A stretch of DNA of 48,542 bases from the NCBI GenBank assembly GCA_030837825.1, contig JAUQYB010000001.1, positions 1 through 48,542 of the forward strand, in the 5' to 3' direction. The position numbers and the translations under genes were made by a program. The DNA is from Albidovulum sp. GTDB taxonomy: Bacteria; Pseudomonadota; Alphaproteobacteria; Rhodobacterales; Rhodobacteraceae. Positions 36,514-43,118 of the stretch are shown here, in pieces (position 1 is the first letter of the stretch; each line of letters starts with the position of its first letter). Below the pieces are notes generated by a model. That model was not told the DNA's origin. It worked only from the letters and a program-made list of their open reading frames with translations, and searched no databases.

Positions 36514-37793
36514 CCCGGGACCGACCTGACCAGGACGGCCCGACCCGGGCCTATGTCCTTCATCCAGACCTGCGCAGCTCCCGCAAGGCCCGGCAGCCGG
36601 CGGATGCGCTGGCCGAGGCGGTGGCGCTGGCCGCCGCCCTGCCGGACCTGGAGGTGGCGGGGGCCGAGGTGGTGCGCGTCGCCACCGTCCATGCCGGGAT
36701 GCTGTTCGGCTCGGGCAAGATCGCCGAGCTGAAGGCGCGCTTCGACGAGGCCGGGGTCGGGCTGGTGCTGGTCGACGGGCCGGTCAGCCCGGTGCAGCAG
36801 CGCAACCTCGAGAAGGAATGGGGCGTCAAGCTGCTCGACCGGACCGGGCTGATCCTTGAGATTTTCGCCGACCGCGCGCGCACGCGCGAGGGCGTGTTGC
36901 AGGTGGAGCTTGCCGCGCTTTCCTACCAGCGCACCCGGCTCGTCCGCGCCTGGACCCACCTCGAACGCCAGCGCGGCGGCTTCGGCTTCGTCGGCGGCCC
37001 CGGCGAGACCCAGATCGAGGCCGACCGGCGCGCGATCGACGAAGAGGTGCTGAAGCTTCGCCGCCAGTTGGCCAAGGTGGTCAGGACCCGCGCCCTGCAC
37101 CGCGCCGCCCGGCGCAAGGTGCCATTCCCGATCGTGGCCCTCGTGGGCTATACCAACGCGGGCAAATCGACGCTTTTCAACCGGATGACGGGGGCGGAGG
37201 TCCTGGCCAAGGACATGCTCTTCGCGACGCTCGATCCGACGATGCGGGGCGTGGTGCTGCCGTCTGGGCAGAAGGTGATCCTTTCGGACACGGTGGGCTT
37301 CATCTCCGACCTGCCGACACAACTGGTCGCGGCGTTCCGCGCCACGCTCGAGGAGGTGCTGGAGGCCGATCTGATCCTCCATGTCCGCGACATCGCGCAC
37401 CCCGAGACCGAGGAACAGGCGGCCGATGTGCGCGCGATCCTCGAAAGCCTCGGCGTGGCCGACGAGGTTCCCGTCTTCGATGTCTGGAACAAGATCGACC
37501 TTCTGCCCGAGGAGGCGCGCGCGGCGCTTCTGGTGCAGGACGCGCGCAGCCCCGGCATCCACGCCGTCTCGGCCCTGACCGGAGAGGGGCTCGTCCCCCT
37601 TCTGGACGCGATCGAGGAAAGACTCGGCTCTGAGCGGTTCCCGGCCGCGGTGACGCTGCCCTTCAGCGATGGCCGCCGCCGGGCCTGGCTTTACGAGAAC
37701 GGCGTGGTGACGGGCGAGGAGGACGCCGAGGAGGGCCACCGGCTCCGCCTGCTCTGGACCGCGCGGCAGAAGGCGGCGTTCGAGGCGCTTTAG
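36510..37793 (+). CDS. hflX: Ribosome-associated GTPase HflX (proposed CTG start)
   Basis: A 427-residue GTPase that rescues or splits stalled ribosomes. The HflX N-domain is followed by the glycine-rich [13 protein letters not shown] segment, and the G domain has [12 protein letters not shown] (G1), DTVGF (G3) and NKID (G4). The frame is open from 36402 on, but between that point and GTG 36621 it contains no ATG, GTG or TTG. The family N-terminus ([13 protein letters not shown]) is encoded before 36621. CTG 36510 overlaps the hfq TGA (CTGA) and has GAGGG 6 bases upstream. The exact start is inference; the gene is certain. Confidence 0.85.
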   Translation: MTRDRPDQDGPTRAYVLHPDLRSSRKARQPADALAEAVALAAALPDLEVAGAEVVRVATVHAGMLFGSGKIAELKARFDEAGVGLVLVDGPVSPVQQRNLEKEWGVKLLDRTGLILEIFADRARTREGVLQVELAALSYQRTRLVRAWTHLERQRGGFGFVGGPGETQIEADRRAIDEEVLKLRRQLAKVVRTRALHRAARRKVPFPIVALVGYTNAGKSTLFNRMTGAEVLAKDMLFATLDPTMRGVVLPSGQKVILSDTVGFISDLPTQLVAAFRATLEEVLEADLILHVRDIAHPETEEQAADVRAILESLGVADEVPVFDVWNKIDLLPEEARAALLVQDARSPGIHAVSALTGEGLVPLLDAIEERLGSERFPAAVTLPFSDGRRRAWLYENGVVTGEEDAEEGHRLRLLWTARQKAAFEAL

Positions 37794-38248
37794 CGGCGCC
37801 GCGCCGCAGCGATCCAGATGGCCGCCAGCGCGAACGAGAGGAGCGCGTTCCATGAGGCCATCGACAGGCCCATCAGGCTCCACGCCACCTCGTCGCAGCG
37901 GATCAGGGGCGCGGCCATGATCTGGCCCAGCAGATCCTCGGCCGAGCCGGTCAGGGTGCCGCCCGAGGTGCAGGATGTCGGCCCCAGCCACCACTTCTGC
38001 TCCACCCCGGTGTGATAGACGCCAAGCGCCCCGGTCGCGGCAGCCGCCAGCGCCCCGGCCCAGGGCAGCACCCGCCAGGGCAGGCAAAGCGCCAGAAGGC
38101 CGATCGCCACCGCCGCCCAGTGCGGGCCGCGCTGCCAGAGGCAGAGCTTGCAGGGCGCGTAACCCATCGCCTGGAAGACATGCGCCCCGGCGAGAAGGGC
38201 GGCGGAGCCGAGCGCGGCAAAGAGGATGAGCTGGCGGGCGGGGCTCAT
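37790..38248 (-). CDS. DsbB-like disulfide bond formation protein
   Basis: A 152-residue membrane protein with four predicted helices. The DsbB signature PCKLCLWQR gives the quinone-side CxxC pair near residues 33-36, and a second pair is formed by cysteines in GPTSCTSGG and LIRCDEV in the periplasmic loop. It reoxidises a DsbA-type thiol oxidase with ubiquinone. Its ATG overlaps the stop of the YqaA-like gene (ATGA). Its TAA shares two bases with the TAG of the convergent hflX gene. The C-terminus ends with three arginines. Confidence 0.9.
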   Translation of the reverse strand: MSPARQLILFAALGSAALLAGAHVFQAMGYAPCKLCLWQRGPHWAAVAIGLLALCLPWRVLPWAGALAAAATGALGVYHTGVEQKWWLGPTSCTSGGTLTGSAEDLLGQIMAAPLIRCDEVAWSLMGLSMASWNALLSFALAAIWIAAARRR

Positions 38249-38838
38249 GCGTGGGCCTTCAGGAGATACCACAGGACGAGGGCGAGAACCACGATCCCGC
38301 CGGCGATCCAGGTGAGGCGCTTCTCGATGAAGGCGAGGATCGCCACGCCGTAGCGCTGCAAGAGCCAGCCCAGTCCGTAGAAGCGGGCGCACCGCGCGAC
38401 GATGGCCGACAGGATGAAGAGCCACAGGTTGAAGCCGACGACGCCCGACAGGATCGTCACCACCTTCATCGGCGGCAGATGCGCCAGCCCCGAGGTCACG
38501 AGCAGCAGCAGGATGATCCAGACATCGGCGCGGACCTCGGCGCGCAGCGTCTCGAAGGCGTGGAGCTTGCCGTAGAACTCCAGCAGCGGCCGGGCGATCA
38601 GGTCGAAGGCGTAGTAGCCCAGGAACCAGCCGAAAATGCCGCCGAGGACCGAGGTTACGGTGGCGAGGAACGCGTAGGACATCGCCCGTTCCGGCCTCGC
38701 GGCGCACATCGGGATGAACAGCACATCGGCCGGAATCGGGAAGACCGAGCTTTCGACGAACGACACGGTGCCGAGTGCCGCCGGCGCGTGGCGCGAGCGC
38801 GCCCAGGACAGCGTCCAGTGGTAGAGTCTGCGGAACAT
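38245..38838 (-). CDS. YqaA/DedA-family membrane protein
   Basis: A 197-residue membrane protein with the SNARE-associated/DedA-like core. SFVESSVFPIPADVLFIPMC carries the conserved E-S-S-x-x-P-I-P pattern, followed by GWFLGYYAFD, and further helices end in GIVVLALVLWYLL. The family is linked to membrane homeostasis, and YqaA proteins often sit next to dsbB, as here. ATG 38838 (MFRRLYHWTL) matches the family start; a GTG 13 codons upstream is an alternative. Confidence 0.85.
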   Translation of the reverse strand: MFRRLYHWTLSWARSRHAPAALGTVSFVESSVFPIPADVLFIPMCAARPERAMSYAFLATVTSVLGGIFGWFLGYYAFDLIARPLLEFYGKLHAFETLRAEVRADVWIILLLLVTSGLAHLPPMKVVTILSGVVGFNLWLFILSAIVARCARFYGLGWLLQRYGVAILAFIEKRLTWIAGGIVVLALVLWYLLKAHA

Positions 38839-39006
38839 GGCCTTCTTGCGCGCTTCCCGCGCCGGAAGCGGCGCCACGCCCTTAGGCCACGCGTCCGCAC
38901 CCGCGTCAAGCGGTCGGACCTTCCGGTGCTGGGGTGAACCGGCTAGTGTGGAGCCTATCGTGACGATTGACGTTCATTGGCGAGAGTCTTCGGCGGAGGT
39001 GGCGAA

Positions 39007-39861
39007 ATGAGATGGCAGGGGCGGCGCGGCAGTGACAACATCGAGGATCGCCGGCGGATGGGGCTCGGCGGCGCCGGCGGACTTGGCCTTGGCGGGGTCG
39101 TGCTGGTGCTGCTGGTCGGCTATTTCTTCGGCATCGACGTCTCCCCCCTCCTGAACGGCACCGGGCTTTCCGGCGGCGGAGAGATCCGGAGCGATGTGGA
39201 ACTGACCGAAGCAGACCAGCGCGCGGCCGAATTCGTCTCGGTCACGCTCGCCGACACCGAAGAGGTCTGGGGCGGCATCTTCCGCGACGAACTGGGCGCA
39301 ACCTATGCGCCGGCGACGCTGGTGCTTTTCAAGCAGGTGACCCAGTCGCCCTGCGGCAATGCCTCGGGCGCCACCGGGCCGTTCTACTGCCCGCTCGACA
39401 AGAAGGTCTATCTCGACACCGATTTCTTCGCGACGCTGTCGCAGCGGATGGGCGCGGCCGGCGACTTCGCCGCCGCCTATGTCGTCGCCCACGAGGTCGC
39501 CCATCATGTCCAGGACGAGCTCGGCATCCTCGGCAAGACCACGGCGATGCGCCAGCAGTCCTCGGAAGCGGATGCGAATGCGATCTCGGTCCGGGTCGAA
39601 TTGCAGGCCGATTGCCTCTCCGGGGTCTGGGCGCGCCATGCGCAGGAGACGCTGGGCACGCTCGACCGCGGCGACATCGCCGAGGCGATGAACGCCGCCC
39701 AGCAGATCGGCGACGACACGCTGATGCGCAACGCCGGTCGGCGGCCGATGCCCGACAGCTTCACCCACGGCACCTCGGAACAGCGGCAGCGCTGGTTCGC
39801 CACCGGATTCGAAGGCGGCAGCATCCAGGCTTGCGACACGTTTTTATCCGCCGACCTCTGA
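39007..39861 (+). CDS. YpfJ-type neutral zinc metallopeptidase
   Basis: A 284-residue membrane-anchored putative protease. It starts MRWQGRRGSDNIEDRR as in E. coli YpfJ, has one membrane helix at about 23-42, and carries the zinc motif AHEVAHHVQ with a later acidic segment (ELQADCLSGVWA) typical of the family. Cysteines in SPCGN and FYCP probably form a periplasmic disulfide. ATG 39007 follows GGAGGTGGCG. Substrate unknown. Confidence 0.92.
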   Translation: MRWQGRRGSDNIEDRRRMGLGGAGGLGLGGVVLVLLVGYFFGIDVSPLLNGTGLSGGGEIRSDVELTEADQRAAEFVSVTLADTEEVWGGIFRDELGATYAPATLVLFKQVTQSPCGNASGATGPFYCPLDKKVYLDTDFFATLSQRMGAAGDFAAAYVVAHEVAHHVQDELGILGKTTAMRQQSSEADANAISVRVELQADCLSGVWARHAQETLGTLDRGDIAEAMNAAQQIGDDTLMRNAGRRPMPDSFTHGTSEQRQRWFATGFEGGSIQACDTFLSADL

Positions 39862-39920
39862 GGCCGCGCCAGTGAGGGCTCTTGTGCCGGCCCGCGTGCG
39901 GAGATAGACGGGAGGCCGGG

Positions 39921-40004
39921 GCCCGAGTGGCGGAACGGTAGACGCAGCGGATTCAAAATCCGTCGCCGCAAGGCATGCGAGTTCGAGTCTCGCCTCGGGC
40001 ACCA
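39921..40004 (+). tRNA. tRNA-Leu (anticodon CAA)
   Basis: A class II tRNA. Acceptor stem GCCCGAG (39921-39927) pairs with CTCGGGC (39994-40000), followed by the discriminator A and encoded CCA (40002-40004). The anticodon loop is TTCAAAA, giving CAA, which reads UUG. A long variable arm is present, and the T-arm carries GTTCGAGTC. Confidence 0.97.
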
Positions 40005-40699
40005 CCCCCATCCGTCCCGATCCCGCAGCCGAATCGTCCCGACCGTTTGTGCGGCGACGGGCGACAATCGCGCGCGCGGCCGTGGCTTTGGCTTCGCCGA
40101 AGGCAAGGGTTGGCAGTGTCGCCACCGGTTTCGCGAGGCGGTCCCCGGGCTCTCGGAATTGTGTCCGTTGCGGAAAAAGGCGCGCCGGCATCGTTCGATT
40201 TTGTCCAGCCCGTCGACACTGCCGGCCGCACAAGGAAACAATCCGAGTTCCCATACGTAACTGTTTCGCTCCAATCCGGAGTTCTGCCCCGGCGCGCCGC
40301 CGTCAACTGACGCGGTGCCGCCCTTTTTCCCTTTGGCCGGGGCGGTCCCCGGGCTACCCTGAGCAGACGCTGAGGGGGCGGAACGGTGGGTAACGGTTTC
40401 GGCCGGCGGGACCTGGGGGTTTCGGCCGGCGGGTGAAGCCAGGATCCGGAACAGGCTGCGATGACGCGGGGCCGCCGGCGCCACGCGCCCCTCTTGATTG
40501 TGCGCGTCCCGGCCCGCAAGCGGCCGCCGGGGCGCAGGGTGAGTGCGGTGGTGGGGGAAGCTGTGGAATGACGCCCGGGATCGTGATTGATCCGCCCGCT
40601 GCGGGGGCAGCGGCGGGCCTGTCCGGCGCCGCCGGTGCGCCGCAGCCGGCCCTTGCGACGGTCTTGCGACAGGGCCGCGCCGGGCCGCGGCGGCTCTGC
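40005..40699. other. Repeat-containing stretch without a convincing gene, downstream of tRNA-Leu
   Basis: About 700 bases with no supported gene on either strand. It holds a 15-base direct repeat (GGCGGTCCCCGGGCT at 40137-40151 and 40341-40355) and a second 16-base direct repeat (GGTTTCGGCCGGCGGG at 40395-40410 and 40418-40433, spacer 7). G+C is uneven, with AT-richer patches near 40160-40280. No integrase, tRNA 3' end duplication or IS end is visible. A small RNA or degraded DNA is possible. Confidence 0.5.
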
Positions 40700-40888
40700 A
40701 TGACGGATCACCTCTTTTCGACACCCGCAGCCTTCTTCACGGCGGGCGACCGGTCGACGGCCGCGCGTGCGTGGGACGCTCCGGGCAAGGGCGGCGCCTG
40801 CTTCGCCTCGGCTGCGTCCACGGGGGCGACCCTGGCCGCGGCGACAGGCGCCGCCCTGACGACGGCCCCCGCGGGCGAGCAGACATAG
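40700..40888 (+). pseudogene. Possible broken N-terminal part of the first Hint gene
   Basis: A 62-codon frame starting ATG at 40700 (begins MTDHLFSTPAAFFTAGD) and ending in TAG at 40886. It is in the same frame as the Hint gene that resumes three codons later. Third codon positions are mostly G or C, as in real genes here, but there is no ribosome site and the composition is Ala/Thr/Gly rich. It could be the leader of the Hint protein separated by a nonsense mutation, a separate small peptide, or chance. Low confidence. Confidence 0.3.
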
Positions 40889-40897
40889 AGACCAGAC

Positions 40898-41485
40898 GTG
40901 CCCTGTTTCACACCCGGAACCGCCATTGCCACACGCACCGGCGTATGCGCCGTCGAGGCGCTGAAGGTCGGCGACCGCGTTATCACCCGCGACAACGGCC
41001 TTCAGGAAATCCGCTGGATCGGCCAGCGGGCGCTCGACTACGGCCAGCTTGCCGCGGCCGGACACCTGCGGCCGGTCCTGATCGGGAAGGGCAGCCTCGG
41101 CCACGGCCTGCCCGAGCGCGACATGCTGGTCAGCCCGAACCACCGCATCCTTGTCCCGAGCGACCGCACCATGCTGCCGTTCGCCGAGCACGAGGTGCTC
41201 GTCGCCGCCAAGCACCTGATCGACAACCGCCTGATCCGGCCGGTCCAGGCGCTCGGCGTGACTTATGTCCATTTCATCTGCGACCGCCACGAGGTGGTGC
41301 TGGCCGACGGCATGTGGGCCGAGGCGTTCCAGCCGGGGGACCAGTCGCTGAACGGCCTCGGCAATGCGCAGCGAAGCGAAATTCTCGAACTGTTCCCGGA
41401 ACTTGCCCCACCCACCGGGGGGAAGGCCAAGGGCCCGGCGCGGCGGCTGCCGAAGCCACCCGAGGTGTTCCCGCTGCGCCACTGA
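40898..41485 (+). CDS. Hint-domain protein 1
   Basis: A 195-residue protein made almost only of a Hint (Hedgehog/intein) domain. The nucleophile Cys is in PCFTPGTAIATRTG, followed by VEALKVGDRVITRDNG, IRWIGQRAL, and the block-B-like MLVSPNHRILV. The GTG at 40898 puts the nucleophile at residue 3, leaving almost nothing to cleave off, which is odd for this fold; the true start may lie elsewhere (see 40700-40888). The C-terminus (SEILELFPELA...PARR) matches that of the next gene, so they are tandem paralogues. Role unknown; related Hint domains in Rhodobacterales are found in secreted or adhesive proteins. Confidence 0.7.
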   Translation: MPCFTPGTAIATRTGVCAVEALKVGDRVITRDNGLQEIRWIGQRALDYGQLAAAGHLRPVLIGKGSLGHGLPERDMLVSPNHRILVPSDRTMLPFAEHEVLVAAKHLIDNRLIRPVQALGVTYVHFICDRHEVVLADGMWAEAFQPGDQSLNGLGNAQRSEILELFPELAPPTGGKAKGPARRLPKPPEVFPLRH

Positions 41486-41602
41486 AGGCCTTGGGGCGGC
41501 CGGGCCCGGAGCGGCGGGCCCGACCCGGCGGCTTTCGCGACCCCTCCCGGCTCGCGGTCCCTCCGGGGGCCTTGGTTCCGCATGGGATGTGTGCCGCCGG
41601 AT

Positions 41603-41626
41603 CGACACAACCTATGGCATGTGTCG
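41603..41626. promoter_or_regulatory. Inverted repeat CGACACA-N10-TGTGTCG
   Basis: Perfect 7-bp arms at 41603-41609 and 41620-41626, spacing 10, centre-to-centre 17 bases (more than one and a half helical turns). It lies in the AT-richer 262-base gap between the two Hint genes, 122 bases before the second. Candidate operator. Confidence 0.45.
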
Positions 41627-41747
41627 GGGCCGCAACACCCGCAATGTGGCCTCTTTCAGCCGTGAAAAGGATCAACAAAGTCCTAATTTTCGGCGGCATT
41701 GCCGGGTATCACCGCGTCCGGGTGGTGTGGAGTTCGGAGTGCCGGCG

Positions 41748-42422
41748 ATGTGCGGCAAGTCAACCGGGGAATTGGCGCGCAGGGGCGCCCGGGCAGGTGC
41801 ATCGCGGCGCCCGCCGCATACGCCCTGCTTCGTCGCCGGAAGCCGGATCGCGACCCCGGAGGGCCCGGTGGCGATCGAGGACCTTCGCGTCGGCGACCGT
41901 GTGCTGACCCGCGACAACGGCTACCGGCCGATCCGCTGGATCGGCGGGCGCGAGTTCAGCGCCGAGGCGCTGGCCGACTTTCCCGAGCTGCTTCCGGTGC
42001 GGATGGCCCGCGGCGCCTTCGGCGCCGATGTTCCCTCGACAGACCTCATGGTCAGCCCGCAGCACCGGATGCTGCTTGCCGGTGCCCAGGCCGCCGGCCA
42101 CGGCGACGAAACCGAAATCCTCGCCGCCGCGACCGACCTCGTCACGCTCGGGCTCGCCTCGGTGGAGGAGGTGCGGAGCGTGGTCTACTATCACATCATG
42201 TTCGACGCGCACGAGATCGTCTGGGCCAACGGCTGCTGGAGCGAAAGCTTCCTGCCGGAGGCCGCGGCGCTCGACGGGCTGCACGACGCGCAACTGCGCG
42301 AGATCCTGACGATCTTCCCCGAGCTTGCCACCCGCGCCGGCCAGCGCGGCTATGAACCCGCGCGCCGGTTCCTGACGCTTGATCCCAGGGCGCCGGCCCG
42401 GCCCGCCGCCCGCGCGGCCTGA
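41748..42422 (+). CDS. Hint-domain protein 2
   Basis: A 224-residue protein. A basic N-terminal stretch of about 27 residues is followed by the Hint domain: PCFVAGSRIATPEGPVAIEDL with the nucleophile cysteine near residue 28, then RVGDRVLTRDNGYRPIRWIGG, the LMVSPQHRMLL block, and DAHEIVWANGCWSESFLPE. It resembles the neighbour along its length, including the C-terminal EILTIFPELA...PARR. ATG 41748 has GGAG 8 bases upstream. No signal peptide. Function unknown; the fold suggests self-cleavage. Confidence 0.8.
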   Translation: MCGKSTGELARRGARAGASRRPPHTPCFVAGSRIATPEGPVAIEDLRVGDRVLTRDNGYRPIRWIGGREFSAEALADFPELLPVRMARGAFGADVPSTDLMVSPQHRMLLAGAQAAGHGDETEILAAATDLVTLGLASVEEVRSVVYYHIMFDAHEIVWANGCWSESFLPEAAALDGLHDAQLREILTIFPELATRAGQRGYEPARRFLTLDPRAPARPAARAA

Positions 42423-42433
42423 GGATCGGGAGC

Positions 42434-43036
42434 TCAGCCGCCCCTCGCGGCGCGCCAGGCGGCCCAGTCCTCGGGCGTGTCGAGATCGGTCACGGCACGG
42501 CGGCCGGGCAGGGGCACAAGGCGGACCTCCTCGCCCTCGAGCACGATCCGCGCGCCGCGATCGCCGGTCAGGATGCCCATCTCCTGCATCAGCCGCCGCG
42601 GCAGGATCACCGGATGGCCTGCCTCGGTGCCATCCCCGGTGGTGGCACGGACCGGCAGGGCGGGGTCTTCGGCGAAGACCGCCGCCAGGTGGCGGACATC
42701 CTCCGCCTCGATCTCCGGCATGTCGGGCAGAAGCACCATCAGCCCCTCGGCAGGGCCGATCTCCCGCGCGCCGGCGCGAAGGCTCGCGGCCATCCCCTCG
42801 TGCGCATCGGCCACGGCCAGGAGATGCACCCCGAGACCGGTGAGGGTCGCGCGCCGCGCCGCCAGATAGGGTCCGGTTTCCGGCAGCGCGACCAGCACCG
42901 TTCCGCCCGCGGCACCGGCGATCCGGGCGGTGCGGCGCAGGATCGGCTCGCCGTCCACCTCCTCCAGAAGCTTGTCGGCGCCCTCCATGCGCCGCGAGGC
43001 GCCGGCCGCCGGGATCAGGATGACGAGGTCCGACAC
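42434..43036 (-). CDS. MocA/MobA-like nucleotidyltransferase
   Basis: A 200-residue NTP-transferase fold protein. The nucleotide loop is VILIPAAGASRRMEGADKLL, the metal site region is VLLPDMPEIEAEDV, and GHPVILPRRL and TDLDTPEDW follow. These fit the MocA group (molybdopterin cytidylyl- or guanylyltransferase), used to mature molybdenum hydroxylases. No molybdoenzyme gene is nearby, so another NTP transferase role is possible. A GTG start at 43036 follows GGAGGG with 7-base spacing. It is convergent with the second Hint gene. Confidence 0.82.
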   Translation of the reverse strand: MSDLVILIPAAGASRRMEGADKLLEEVDGEPILRRTARIAGAAGGTVLVALPETGPYLAARRATLTGLGVHLLAVADAHEGMAASLRAGAREIGPAEGLMVLLPDMPEIEAEDVRHLAAVFAEDPALPVRATTGDGTEAGHPVILPRRLMQEMGILTGDRGARIVLEGEEVRLVPLPGRRAVTDLDTPEDWAAWRAARGG

Positions 43037-43118
43037 CGCTTGCCCTCCGCGACGATGATCTGGCCCGAACTGGGGCCAGTATCGCCGTAGCGGCGGTTCG
43101 CGGCAAGGCGGCCCGGCT

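Noticed and set aside
36553..36620. ATG at 36553 as the hflX start
   Set aside because: It is in a different frame from HflX; using it would need a frameshift, and the conserved N-terminal residues are read in the other frame.
39844..40254. 136-codon open frame on the minus strand across tRNA-Leu
   Set aside because: It reads the antisense of the tRNA and its flanks, a classic false gene; no ribosome site and atypical composition.
39921..40699. Genomic island inserted at tRNA-Leu
   Set aside because: No integrase, no duplicated tRNA 3' end and no mobility gene visible in the window.
40433..40888. 151-codon frame starting with GTG at the second direct repeat
   Set aside because: The first 89 residues are low-complexity Pro/Gly/Ala sequence without a ribosome site; only the last 62 codons look coding-like and are listed separately.
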